A stretch of 64,000 nt of DNA from NCBI GenBank assembly GCA_963667205.1, contig OY762959.1:1798001-1862000 (forward strand), read 5' to 3'. The notes under the pieces were generated by a model. It did not search any database, had not been told where the DNA came from, and saw only the letters and a program-made list of their open reading frames with translations. Below, in pieces: positions 26,932 to 35,168 of this stretch. Source of the stretch: CF-162 sp963667205 (GTDB lineage Bacteria; Chloroflexota; Dehalococcoidia; SM23-28-2; RBG-16-64-32). How positions within the stretch are numbered: position 1 is the stretch's first letter; each line of letters opens with the position of its first letter. Made by a program: the position numbers and the translations under genes.

Positions 26932-26962
26932 AAAAAGACCCCTGCCCGAGTGAGCAGGGGTT
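26932..26962 (-). terminator. Intrinsic terminator of the cobalamin riboswitch
   Basis: On the minus strand ACCCCTGC (26961-26954) pairs with GCAGGGGT (26945-26938), followed by a U-rich tract (TTTTTC). It sits between the aptamer and btuF, so transcription attenuation by B12 is likely. Confidence 0.85.
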
Positions 26963-26989
26963 CGTCGCCTGAGCGCGAGGCCCATGCCT

Positions 26990-27175
26990 TTCCTCGAAGG
27001 CTGGTACTCGGACTTAGGCAGGCGACCTGGCTTCCCTGGTCTCTCCGCTGTGCCGGAGAACCGGGGCTACAGTTGCGGGACAGTGCCGGCCTCTAACCGG
27101 CTTCGCTTTTGACTCCTGCGCCCCAATCAGCGAGTGGCCCGCTGGGGGGACGTCGTGGAGACCTCCGTCCATCTA
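26990..27175 (-). promoter_or_regulatory. Cobalamin riboswitch upstream of btuF
   Basis: The minus strand shows the cobalamin aptamer core GCCGGCACTGTCCCGCAACT followed by GT, and the B12-box-like GAAGCCAGGTCGCCTGCC. It precedes btuF by about 100 bases and is followed by a terminator. Adenosylcobalamin or a related form should turn off the btuF-btuC-btuD-adenosyltransferase operon. Confidence 0.93.
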
Positions 27176-27263
27176 TTCGATTGTGGCCGCAGTATAGCCC
27201 CGGCTTCCGGCCACCGTCAATGAAGCGCTACGATGGTGCCAGCGAAGCGGGAGGAGACCAACA

Positions 27264-28055
27264 ATGGACCTGGGACTGGACGGAAGAGCCGCCCTCGTCG
27301 GCGGTGCGAGCAAGGGGATCGGCAAGGCGATAGCCACCGAACTCGGGCGCGAGGGTGCGAACGTGATGATCTGCTCGCGCAGCGAGGAGAACCTGGCGGC
27401 CGCGGCGGAAGAGATACGCATCGAGACCGGTAATCACGTCGAGCACGCCGTCTGCGACATGGCGTCACATGATGACATCAAGCGCACCGTCGCGGCGGCC
27501 GCTGTGAAGCTGGGCCGGCTGGACATCGTGGTCAACAACGCCGGCGGCCCGCCCACCGGCACCTTCCAGGACCTGGACGAGCGCTACTGGCAGCACGCCA
27601 TCGATCAAAACCTGCTCTCGGTTGTGCGCACGGTCCGCGAGGCGCTGCCGCACCTCGTCAGCTCCGGCAGCGGCCGCATCATTAACGTGACGTCGGTCGC
27701 GGTCAAGCAGCCGATCGATGGCCTGATCCTCTCCAACGCCACCCGGCTGGGCGTAGTCGGCCTTGCGAAGACGCTTTCGCGAGAGCTGGCGTCCGAAGGC
27801 ATCACGGTGAACAACGTCTGCCCAGGCAACATCGCCACGGAGCGGCTGATGGCGCTGATCGAGGAGCGGGCGGCGCGACAGCAGCAGACGCTGGCCGACG
27901 CCGTCGCGCTGGAAGAGGGCCGCGTGCCGATGGGCTTCCTGGGCGAGGCCTCGGACGTGGCGGGCCTCGTCGCGTTTCTGGCGTCGGATCGCGCGCGCTA
28001 CATTAACGGCACGACGATCCAGGTCGACGGCGGCAGCACGACCGCCTTGTTCTAG
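27264..28055 (+). CDS. SDR oxidoreductase with atypical active site
   Basis: This 263-residue SDR has a GGASKGIGKA nucleotide motif, NNAGGPP, a serine in NVTSVAVKQP and the terminal INGTTIQVDGGS. The classical YxxxK is replaced by SNATR (position of Y is N, K is R). A known subgroup of SDRs (BKR-like with SN.xR) shows the same replacement, so this is a lineage feature rather than decay. The GGAGGAGACC site supports the ATG. Substrate unknown. Confidence 0.85.
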   Translation: MDLGLDGRAALVGGASKGIGKAIATELGREGANVMICSRSEENLAAAAEEIRIETGNHVEHAVCDMASHDDIKRTVAAAAVKLGRLDIVVNNAGGPPTGTFQDLDERYWQHAIDQNLLSVVRTVREALPHLVSSGSGRIINVTSVAVKQPIDGLILSNATRLGVVGLAKTLSRELASEGITVNNVCPGNIATERLMALIEERAARQQQTLADAVALEEGRVPMGFLGEASDVAGLVAFLASDRARYINGTTIQVDGGSTTALF

Positions 28056-28077
28056 CGCCGCCTACCCGACAACGATT

Positions 28078-28105
28078 GAGGGCGCCGCCCGAAAGCGGCG
28101 CCCTC
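28078..28105. terminator. Strong hairpin between convergent genes
   Basis: GAGGGCGCCGC (28078-28088) and GCGGCGCCCTC (28095-28105) form an 11-bp perfect stem with a six-base loop, between the SDR and the dppA-like gene. It probably terminates transcription from one or both sides, though no U-tract is strong. Confidence 0.65.
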
Positions 28106-28130
28106 ATGGCGTTCGTTGCTACGGCTCGCG

Positions 28131-30119
28131 TTAGGTGGTGCGGCCCTCGTACGACGGGTCCGACTGGTCGAACCAGACGTCCGCGGTCCAGTAGTTGTTG
28201 CCAAACCACGGCCAGCCGGTGCGGTTCTTGACGTACGGCCAGGCGATCGTCCCGCCGCCGGGTGAGGTGTAGTCGATGCGGGCGTTGGCCGCCGGCGCCT
28301 CAGGGTTCGTCACGCCCAGGAGGTAGCGCTGGATCTGGTAGCCGAGATCGAGGCGCTTGTCGGCGTCGAACTCTGCACGCTGGGCGATCAGGAGCGAGTC
28401 GAGTGCCGGATCGGACACCTTGAACGAATTCTTTGGCCCACCGGTGATGAAGTAGGGGTAGAACCAATCGTCGAGGTCGATCCAGCCGTTGTCGAAGCCC
28501 CAGCTGAAGGCACCGATGTCACACTCTTCGTTGAGGTAGCCCTCTGCGATGCGCTGGTAGGGCACCGTCTGGAAGTCGATGTCATGCTCGACGCCGAGGT
28601 TCTTCTTGAGCGTGGTCTCGATGTATGAGGGGGCGTAGCGACGGATGTAGTCCGGGACGTCGGCGAACCAGATCTGCGGGATCTCCGGGCTGCCGGCGGC
28701 CTGATACAGCTGGCGCGCCTCCGCCAGGTCGGCATCGCGGCCGGCCCTGTCAGTGCGGTAGCCGGGCAGGGACATCAGCTCGGCTTCGTCCAGCGCCCAG
28801 TAGCTGATCGCCTTGGTGACGGGCCCGGCGACGTTCCAGGCGCCGGAGCCGATGATCTGCACGATCTGCGAGCGGTCCGCCGCCAGGTGCAGGGCGCGGC
28901 GCACGCGCCAGTCATCGAACGGCTTGCAGAACAGCTTGAAGCGCGTGTTCAGCCAGCCGGACGTGGCGGCGCGCAAGAATTCGATTTCCGGCTCGTCTTC
29001 CTTCATGCTGACGATCCAGGACGGGTTGTCGATGAAACCGGCCGTGTCTATCTCCTTGCGGCGGAAGAGCGACTCTACTGTGGTGTCGTTCAGGCCCTGG
29101 CCGGTCGCCAGGTAGGCACCCAGGTACGGCCTGTTCAGTTCTGGCTCACCCCAGCCGAACCAGTCGGGGTTGCGCACCGCCCTGTACTCGATGCCGAAGA
29201 GAAGCTTGTCCCACATGAACGGGCCGGTGCCGATCATGCGTTCGCCGGGTCTGGGATCGCGACCCGCGACGGCGTCGACGGAGTCCCTGGGGAGCTCTTC
29301 CCTCCCGGGCTGGGGCTCCATGTCAACGATCTCCTTCGGGATGATCATCGCGTTGGTGTCGGCCAGGAAGTGGTAGAACGGCGCGACCGGGCCGTTGGTC
29401 TTGATGCGCATCGTGTAGTCGTCGATCTTCTCTATTGTGTCGATCGTCTCGTACTGGCTCGATCGGTAGTAGTAGGGCCGTTGCGCGCTCTCCTCGTTGC
29501 GCTGCCGGTCGTAGCTGAAGATGACGTCGTCGACGGTCAGCTCGCGGCCTGCAAGGTCGGGGAAGTTGCCGCGGATCTGCTCGGTGTTGTGGAAGCGCAC
29601 TCCCTGGCGGATCTTGATCACGTATTCAGTCGGTGCGTCTGGATCGCCGATCATCTCCGGAGCGCTCTCTGCCAGGTCCGGGAGGATGTTCTCCCAGGTT
29701 GGTACGCCGTGGCTGGCGTAGCGATAGAGCTTGCTGAAGACCGCGGATTGGTTGGAGTACATCGGTCCGAACTGGGTCTGGTGCGGGTCGTAGCGGTCCA
29801 GGACGACGGGGTCGAAGCCGATGTAAGTGAGGGTTCCGCCGCGGGAGTTGGCAGGCGCGGGGGTGAACTCGCGGCGGGCGTCGACGAAGGGGATCGGGCT
29901 GGCTTCGGTGCCGTTCTGAAAGGCGAGGAACTTCTCCGTATCGCCGGTAGGGCCGCCGGCGCCCGTTCCGCCTGAGCTACCGTTGCTCGGCTCGTCGGAA
30001 GAGCAGCCAACGACAGTGGCCGCGGCGAGGCCGCCCCCGACGACCGCAGCGCCCGACATTAGCCGCCGTCTGCTGACTCGCTTGCGCCCGAACTTGTCCC
30101 AGTAGCTAGATTCCGACAT
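28131..30119 (-). CDS. Peptide/solute ABC transporter substrate-binding lipoprotein
   Basis: This is a family-5 solute-binding protein (662 residues). The N-terminus has a twin-arginine segment SRRRLMSGAAVVGGG, a hydrophobic stretch, then a lipobox cysteine (VVGCSSDEP), suggesting Tat export and lipid anchoring. The body resembles DppA/OppA (IKIRQGVRFHNT, FMWDKLLFGIEY, LHLAADRSQIVQIIGSGAWN). Start at ATG 30119 is preferred to an upstream in-frame codon. It follows dppC by 69 bases on the same strand. Confidence 0.88.
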   Translation of the reverse strand: MSESSYWDKFGRKRVSRRRLMSGAAVVGGGLAAATVVGCSSDEPSNGSSGGTGAGGPTGDTEKFLAFQNGTEASPIPFVDARREFTPAPANSRGGTLTYIGFDPVVLDRYDPHQTQFGPMYSNQSAVFSKLYRYASHGVPTWENILPDLAESAPEMIGDPDAPTEYVIKIRQGVRFHNTEQIRGNFPDLAGRELTVDDVIFSYDRQRNEESAQRPYYYRSSQYETIDTIEKIDDYTMRIKTNGPVAPFYHFLADTNAMIIPKEIVDMEPQPGREELPRDSVDAVAGRDPRPGERMIGTGPFMWDKLLFGIEYRAVRNPDWFGWGEPELNRPYLGAYLATGQGLNDTTVESLFRRKEIDTAGFIDNPSWIVSMKEDEPEIEFLRAATSGWLNTRFKLFCKPFDDWRVRRALHLAADRSQIVQIIGSGAWNVAGPVTKAISYWALDEAELMSLPGYRTDRAGRDADLAEARQLYQAAGSPEIPQIWFADVPDYIRRYAPSYIETTLKKNLGVEHDIDFQTVPYQRIAEGYLNEECDIGAFSWGFDNGWIDLDDWFYPYFITGGPKNSFKVSDPALDSLLIAQRAEFDADKRLDLGYQIQRYLLGVTNPEAPAANARIDYTSPGGGTIAWPYVKNRTGWPWFGNNYWTADVWFDQSDPSYEGRTT

Positions 30120-30188
30120 AGCCGTACCTGTCTCCTTTCGGCAGTAGGAGCCCCCCAATTCAGTTACGATTCGTCGCTTGAGCGAGAT

Positions 30189-31214
30189 TTACCGTTGTCG
30201 CAGCCGCGGATCGAGTACGTCTCGCAGCGCGTCGCCCGCAAGGTTGAAGCCTAGCACAGCGAAGGAGATGGCGGCAGCGGAGAAAAGTCCGGGCCACGGA
30301 GCGTCCCCCAGCGACGCGTAAGAGTCGTTGAGCATGAAGCCCCAGGACACCCCCGTTGGCAGCTTGTCCGGGACGATGAACGTCAGCGCCGCCTCCGCCA
30401 GGATGACGACGCCGATTCCCGTCGAGAAGACGACGATGATCGAAGAGAAGATGTTCGGCAGGATGTAACCCCACATGATGCGCACATCTGAGGCGCCGAT
30501 AACTCGCGCCGCCTCCACGTATTGCTGCTCGCGAACGGATAGCACGACGCCGCGTGTAATGCGCTGGACGCCCGGTATTCCTACCAGGCCGAGGGCGCAC
30601 GCCGCCATAAGTAAGGTCGCCTGGTCTCCTTCGTCGTTGATATACGGGATCGTTGGATTAATCGTCACGATGAGTATCAAGGCGACCAGCGCCGGGAACG
30701 ATTGCAGCGCATCCATAAAGCGTTGCGAAATCATATCCATCCACGATCCAAAGTAGCCGGAGACGATGCCGATCGTGGAGCCGATTATGGTGGCGACGAC
30801 AAGCGCCCAGATACCGACGAACAGGGAGCGCCGAGCGCCGTTGACGATGCGCGACCAGGTGTCGCGGCCTGACTGGTCGGTGCCCATCCAGTGCTCGGCG
30901 CTGGGGGGCTCATAAGCAGCGACGCGGCCGGAATCAGTGGTGAAGAGGTCCTCGGCGCTGTAGCGCTGCATCCAGGGCGCACCAAGCTCAAAGCCGAAGG
31001 GGCGGTCCGGTAGCGCCGGTGCGCCGAACTCCGCCTTCGGCGTGCCCAGCGTCATGGCGAAGAGGAAGATGATTAGCAGAAAGCCGAAGGCGCCGAGGGG
31101 CTTCGTCCGGACGAACTTCCAGAGGCCGCGCAGCAGCCCGCCCGCCCGCGAGGGCTCGGCATGTGCGGCCGACTCCCCCGCCGGGATCGCCTGAGCTTCG
31201 TCCATGCCTGCCAT
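30189..31214 (-). CDS. dppC: Peptide ABC transporter permease (DppC-like)
   Basis: This 341-residue permease has about six membrane segments and the BPD transporter pattern. The N-terminal cytoplasmic stretch is followed by GAFGFLLIIFLF, a MGTDQSGRDTWSRIVNGAR motif typical of DppC, and an EAA-type loop in RVIGASDVRIMWGYILPN. It starts four bases after the end of the dppB-like gene. With dppA it forms the translocation unit. No ATPase is adjacent; a matching one is at 35.9 kb. Confidence 0.9.
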   Translation of the reverse strand: MAGMDEAQAIPAGESAAHAEPSRAGGLLRGLWKFVRTKPLGAFGFLLIIFLFAMTLGTPKAEFGAPALPDRPFGFELGAPWMQRYSAEDLFTTDSGRVAAYEPPSAEHWMGTDQSGRDTWSRIVNGARRSLFVGIWALVVATIIGSTIGIVSGYFGSWMDMISQRFMDALQSFPALVALILIVTINPTIPYINDEGDQATLLMAACALGLVGIPGVQRITRGVVLSVREQQYVEAARVIGASDVRIMWGYILPNIFSSIIVVFSTGIGVVILAEAALTFIVPDKLPTGVSWGFMLNDSYASLGDAPWPGLFSAAAISFAVLGFNLAGDALRDVLDPRLRQR

Positions 31215-31218
31215 CGTG

Positions 31219-32214
31219 CTAGCTGTACCTGATCCGCGGATCGAGCCAGCCGTAGGCGACGTCGATCAGCAAGTTGACGAAGACGAGAACCATGGCGACG
31301 ACAATCACGACGCCCTGCACGGCCGGGAAGTTCGGGTTCTGCGAAATGTTGAGCACGACGTAGTTGCCGATGCCCGGTATGCCGTAGATGAACTCCAGGA
31401 TGACGTTGCCGCTGACGATGTTTCCGAGAAGAATGCCGACGATCGTCAGTACCGGAATGAAGGCGTTTTTCAGGGCGTGCCGGATAACGACGACGCGCTC
31501 TCTCAGACCCTTCGCCTAGGCGGTACGGACGTAGTCCTGGCGCAGGACCTCCAGCATCTGAGAGCGCAGAAAGCGCATGATGATGGCGCCGGTACCAAGC
31601 CCGGCTAAGACCGCGGGCGCAAACATGATCTTGAAGTGCTGGACCGGGTCCTCCGTCCAGGTGACGTAGTTGACATGCGGGCCAAGCCAGTCGGCTAAGA
31701 ACGTGTCTTGCGCATATCTCGACGTTAACAGGATGACGAGCACGGCTAAGACGAACACCGGTATGCCCAGCGCCAGGATCGAGAAGAAGCGCAGGAAATA
31801 GTCCACCGGCCCGTCCTGTTTGACCGCCGAGATCACGCCGATCGGCAGCGCAATCGCCAGCGCGAACACGATCTGCATGAGGCCCAGCTCGATTGAGGGC
31901 CCGGCCCGCGCGTAGATCTCGTCGATGATGGGGTCCTTGTTGCCGGTGCTCGACGTCCCGAGGTCCAGCCGCACGGTGTCCCAGATGAACGTGATGTACT
32001 GCTTGGGGATCGAGTCGATGAGGCCCAGCTCCGCTTTGGCGTCGTTGCGGCAGACCTCGAGGCGCCCTGGGCCAGTCCCGCCGCCGAGGCAGCTCCCGGC
32101 GCGCCGGCCGACGACCGTGCTGGAATCGACTCGCAGCGCGCCGAATACCATTGTCGTCACGAGGAAGAGTACGAAGAAGTTAAGCAGGATACGGCGGATG
32201 ATGTATTGCTGCAC
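31219..32214 (-). pseudogene. dppB: Peptide ABC transporter permease (DppB-like) with in-frame stop
   Basis: The frame from ATG 32214 has a TAG at 31516-31518 after YVRTA. The same frame continues beyond it as AKGLRERVVVIRHALKNAFI, then ILEFIYGIPGIGNYVV and a terminal GWLDPRIRYS, ending at 31219. Thus the whole DppB-like protein (331 codons) is present, with arginine replaced by a stop inside the conserved YVRTARAKGL motif. Nonsense mutation or sequence error are both possible. A pyrrolysine reading is unlikely. Confidence 0.85.
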
Positions 32215-32419
32215 AGGCGCCCTCTATCCGGGTACGAACCCGCGGGGCGTAGACACGGCGACAGATCGCATTCTGAATAGGCGCTTAGATATGGGGCGAT
32301 TGGGTGGCTAGAAAGTAGCACCGGCTATATATGTTGTCAAGGATCGGCGTACGGCAAGGGCGGCGCAGCGGACGTCTGAACGAAGACGTTGATAACCCCG
32401 AGGCGGTGGCTACCTTCGC

Positions 32420-32447
32420 TTGACAGATTTGCGGTGCTCTGTAAGCA
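32420..32447 (+). promoter_or_regulatory. Candidate promoter for the c-di-AMP riboswitch
   Basis: TTGACA at 32420-32425 is followed after 16 bases by TAAGCA (32442-32447). The -35 is perfect and the -10 weak. The aptamer begins about 25 bases further on. Confidence 0.4.
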
Positions 32448-32458
32448 TAGTTACAGAA

Positions 32459-32475
32459 GTCACAAAGTTTGTGAC
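32459..32475. repeat. 17-bp perfect inverted repeat before the c-di-AMP aptamer
   Basis: GTCACAAA-G-TTTGTGAC is a perfect inverted repeat at the expected start of the transcript, just in front of or overlapping the aptamer. It may be a protein-binding operator. It partly overlaps the aptamer's first paired bases. Confidence 0.45.
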
Positions 32476-32602
32476 GCGCCGAATCCGCCGTAGGCGGACT
32501 GGGGGAACTATCCCGGGGTGAATCTCGATCCGCACCGCGCGGACGAGTAGGGTCACCCTTTCGACCCGAACCCGTCAGCTAACCTCGGAGGCGAGAGAAG
32601 GG
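32473..32602 (+). promoter_or_regulatory. c-di-AMP riboswitch (ydaO/yuaA class)
   Basis: The plus strand contains the ydaO core: GCCGAATCCG at the start, CCCGGGGTGAATCTCGA, GAGTAGGG, CGACCCGAACCCGTCAGCTA and ACCTCGGAGGCGAGAGAAGG at the end. These match the conserved c-di-AMP-binding segments of the class. A terminator and a 69-residue zinc-ribbon gene follow. The usual targets are cell-wall hydrolases and potassium or osmolyte transporters, so the gene content downstream is unusual. Confidence 0.93.
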
Positions 32603-32638
32603 GCCAATCCGCCTAGTGGCGGCATCGGCTCTTTTTTT
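32603..32638 (+). terminator. Intrinsic terminator of the c-di-AMP riboswitch
   Basis: GGCCAATCCGCC and GGCGGCATCGGCT form a hairpin around TAGT, with CCGCC/GGCGG as the solid core, followed by CTTTTTTTA. It lies directly after the aptamer and about 29 bases before the zinc-ribbon ATG, so c-di-AMP probably promotes termination. Confidence 0.8.
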
Positions 32639-32666
32639 ATTGGGACCAACACGGGAGGGAAGCAAG

Positions 32667-32876
32667 ATGCAGACAGCAGCACCGCCACGAGCATGCCCCC
32701 GCTGCCAGGGGTCGATGCTCTTCGAAGAAGACTGGTACGGCGCGTATAGCACGTGCTTGGCCTGCGGCTACGTCCACGAGGTGGGCGCCATGGCCGCCGG
32801 TGAGCTCGAAGCAGAGATGAACGGGGAGACCCGCCAGCGACGGCGCCAGCCATCGCACGGCAAGCTGCGACTGTAG
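32667..32876 (+). CDS. Small zinc-ribbon protein (69 aa) under c-di-AMP riboswitch
   Basis: This 69-residue protein has two CxxC pairs: CPRCQG near residue 10 and CLACGY near residue 35. They form a zinc ribbon, followed by a charged arginine-rich tail ending in SHGKLRL. GGGAGGG eight bases before ATG 32667 is a strong ribosome binding site. A possible hairpin (GAATC/GAGGCGC with GCGCCTC/GATTC, 32893-32935) follows. I do not recognise a specific family; its only strong clue is the riboswitch. Confidence 0.8.
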   Translation: MQTAAPPRACPRCQGSMLFEEDWYGAYSTCLACGYVHEVGAMAAGELEAEMNGETRQRRRQPSHGKLRL

Positions 32877-33165
32877 CAGTCGACCCGAACGCGAATCAAA
32901 CGAGGCGCTGGTTTCGGCCGGCGCCTCTTCGATTCCCCCACGAAGCCACCCGTTTGAGGCCGGCACTGCAAGAGACGCGCCGGTGGGGCGCAGCGTCATA
33001 GCTGTAGCGAGGGCGTCTGACGGACGGCCTGATATACGAATTGTTAACGTTTATAGCACTCCCACAGCCTTGCCACTGCGAAGGCGCTGCGCTTACGCTT
33101 GATTCGAGGCAGGTACCAATGCCGGACAACTAGGTTCCGGCCTCGGAAGACAGGAGGGTTGGGAG
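32877..33165. other. Intergenic region with hairpin, no gene recognised
   Basis: It contains the possible terminator hairpin at 32893-32935 and a GCCGG/CCGGC hairpin near 33120-33142 close to the next ribosome binding site. No other feature is seen. Confidence 0.4.
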
Positions 33166-33408
33166 ATGCTTTCCGTGACGAAGGGGAGTGAAGGCTCTCT
33201 TTCGCCTATGCAGAGCCACTTTCTTCAGCGGCTCAGCCGGCTGCTCAAGCTCCGTAGCGAGCAGAGGGGCCAGCTGAACGACGATGGCCTGCGTCTCATC
33301 GATCGCACGATCTACGCGACGTACTGTGACGCCGTAGAAGTCGGCGTCACCGAAGAGGCGCAGAGGCTACTGCACCGCTCGGCTGCGGCACCCGCCGCAA
33401 GCAAGTAA
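33166..33408 (+). CDS. Small hypothetical helical protein
   Basis: This is an 80-residue protein starting with ATG behind a GGAGGG site (AGGAGGGTTGGGAG). It is probably helical (LSRLLKLRSEQRGQLNDDG, YATYCDAVEVGVTEEAQRLL), without membrane segments or cysteine motifs. I do not recognise it. It lies 290 bases downstream of the zinc-ribbon gene on the same strand. Confidence 0.5.
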   Translation: MLSVTKGSEGSLSPMQSHFLQRLSRLLKLRSEQRGQLNDDGLRLIDRTIYATYCDAVEVGVTEEAQRLLHRSAAAPAASK

Positions 33409-33508
33409 CGCCATCGAAGCGCCTTCCGCGCCGGCGGCAGTGTCGTACGTCCCCGCCCGCTCCTGCCGGGTTCAGCCTTCCCCCGACTTTTGCCTGCCTC
33501 GCCCGCAG

Positions 33509-34285
33509 CTAGGCGTCGCTGCGGACGAGGTTCGAGAGCACGCCGATGCCGTCGATTTCGATCTCCACCGTGTCTCCGGGCGCCAGCTTCGGTGGCTCGC
33601 CCGGTGTGCCGGTAAAGAGCAGGTCACCGGGCGCAAGCGTAATCACCTCCGACGCGAAGGCGATCATCCGGGCCACGCTGTGGATGAGCTGGTCAGTGCT
33701 GGAGGCCTGCCGCTCCTCCCCGTTGACGCGCGTGCGGAGCATGAGGTCACCCGGATCGAGGCCCGTGGCGACCGCCGGGCCGAGTGGCGTGAACGTGTCG
33801 GAGCCCTTGGCGCGCCACCACTGCAGATCGTCGCGCTGCCAGTGGCGGGCGCTGACGTCGTTGCCGCAGGTGTAGCCAAGCACGTAGTCTAGGGCCTCCT
33901 GGGGTGCGACCTTGCGGCAGGTGCGGCCGATCACGGCGACCAGTTCGCCTTCGGCGTCCACTCGCCTTGCGCCTTGCGGGAGAACGATCGCGTCGCCCGG
34001 TCCGATGACGGAAGACGCGGGCTTGAGGAAGAGCTGCGGGACGTCGGGAGCGTTGTCGTCCTTGAGTACGGCGCGGCCGCTGGGCAGGTGCGACTGGTAG
34101 TTCACCGCCGCCGCCAGGATTGTGCCCGGCACCAGCGGCGCGAGAAGCTGGACGTCCGCCAGCGGTATAGAGTCGCCGGCCGGTTGGCGTTGGCCAAAGA
34201 GGTCGCCTTCGAACGGCTGAACGGCGTCATCCTCCAGAAATCCGCAGCCAACGGTGCCGCCGTGCTTGTAGCGGCAGAGGCGCAT
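33509..34285 (-). CDS. FAH-family hydrolase
   Basis: This fumarylacetoacetate hydrolase-like enzyme has 258 residues. Family motifs are AAAVNYQSHL, KPASSVIGPGD, the metal-binding DAEGELVAVIG, GYTCGNDVSARHWQ, KGSDTFTPLGP and a FTGTPGEPPKLAPGD C-terminus. The acidic triad for the divalent metal looks intact. Its ATG overlaps the stop of the PIG-L gene (TGATG), so the two form an operon. The dicarboxylate-type substrate is unknown. Confidence 0.9.
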   Translation of the reverse strand: MRLCRYKHGGTVGCGFLEDDAVQPFEGDLFGQRQPAGDSIPLADVQLLAPLVPGTILAAAVNYQSHLPSGRAVLKDDNAPDVPQLFLKPASSVIGPGDAIVLPQGARRVDAEGELVAVIGRTCRKVAPQEALDYVLGYTCGNDVSARHWQRDDLQWWRAKGSDTFTPLGPAVATGLDPGDLMLRTRVNGEERQASSTDQLIHSVARMIAFASEVITLAPGDLLFTGTPGEPPKLAPGDTVEIEIDGIGVLSNLVRSDA

Positions 34286-34986
34286 CAGAACGCGAGGGAG
34301 ATGCGACGGAATCGCTCTTTGTACGTCCCGTCTGTGTCGCTCCAGAACTGGAGCAAGCGGTCTTTGAGGCTGTCAATGTCGTCGATCTGGCTCTTGTGGC
34401 AGGCGAGGGCTTCGAACTTCTTGTCGAGCGCGTCGGTGATGTCGACGTTGAAGTTGGTGTCGCTGGCCGTCCAGAGGTAGACCTCTTTCGCGCTGTACGG
34501 CTCAAGGCCCTCGCCCAGCAGCTCCGGGAAGCTGGGCCGGTTGCGCGCAATCGGGTAGACGGCGTCCAGGACGACCGAGCCGGCAGCCCGGTGGTCCGGG
34601 TGGTTGATGAACATGTCGCGCACGATGTGGTTGGGGTCGTGGCTGAAGACGGCGTAGGGCTTGAGGCGCCGGATCAGGCGCACGACGTCGCGCATGAAGT
34701 CGGGGGTGTAGGCGAGGGTACCGTCGACGTTGTCCAGGAAGAAGACTTCCTTCACGCCCAGTACATCGGCGGCGGCCTGCTGCTCCTTCTTGCGCATCGG
34801 GACGAGGACGTCCGCGGTCATGTCCGGGTCCTCGCTGCCCTTGGAGCCGTCGGTGCAGATGGCGTAGTAGAACTCCCAGCCCTTCTGCACCCACGTGTAG
34901 ACGGTGCCGGCGGCACCGAACTCGGAGTCGTCTGGATGTGCGGAGATTACGAGCCCGACCTTCGGGCCCTCTTGTTCTTCAGTCAT
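34285..34986 (-). CDS. PIG-L family deacetylase (first of two)
   Basis: PIG-L/LmbE enzymes remove acetyl groups from N-acetyl sugars or related amides using zinc. The 233-residue protein has the zinc motif AHPDDSEFGAAG at the N-terminus, FSHDPNHIVRDMFINHPDHRA with the histidine ligands near residue 120, then a VYLWTASDTNFNVDITD segment. ATG 34986 is taken as the start. It is followed by the FAH gene. The gene is divergent from lexA. Confidence 0.88.
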   Translation of the reverse strand: MTEEQEGPKVGLVISAHPDDSEFGAAGTVYTWVQKGWEFYYAICTDGSKGSEDPDMTADVLVPMRKKEQQAAADVLGVKEVFFLDNVDGTLAYTPDFMRDVVRLIRRLKPYAVFSHDPNHIVRDMFINHPDHRAAGSVVLDAVYPIARNRPSFPELLGEGLEPYSAKEVYLWTASDTNFNVDITDALDKKFEALACHKSQIDDIDSLKDRLLQFWSDTDGTYKERFRRISLAF

Positions 34987-35079
34987 AGGTATACGTACGT
35001 CCTCTAGTCCAGATCCCATTAGATTGATCTGCGCGTTCGGTTGGGCATCGTCGCGGATTGTACCGGTGTCGTATTCCTG

Positions 35080-35108
35080 TTGACAACCGAACGTATGGTC
35101 TCTAGACT
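35080..35108 (+). promoter_or_regulatory. lexA promoter
   Basis: TTGACA (35080-35085) and TAGACT (35103-35108) are separated by 17 bases, an almost ideal sigma-70/A promoter. The SOS box follows just downstream of the -10. Confidence 0.65.
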
Positions 35109-35118
35109 TTTGTTCTGG

Positions 35119-35132
35119 CGAACAAAGGTTCG
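35119..35132 (+). promoter_or_regulatory. LexA-binding SOS box
   Basis: CGAACAAAGGTTCG is a perfect match to the CGAAC-N4-GTTCG SOS box of Bacillus-type LexA, between the promoter and lexA. It implies autoregulation. A half-like site (CGAACGTATGGTCT at 35088) lies inside the promoter spacer. Confidence 0.88.
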
Positions 35133-35168
35133 TTTATCTTTAACGAGCCGCCCCGGAAGGAACACGAA

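Noticed and set aside
31516..31518. TAG in dppB read as pyrrolysine
   Set aside because: The position is an arginine in relatives and no pyl genes are visible.
35088..35101. Second SOS box upstream of lexA
   Set aside because: Only the first half (CGAAC) fits; the second half deviates at two of five positions. I mention it only as a half-site.
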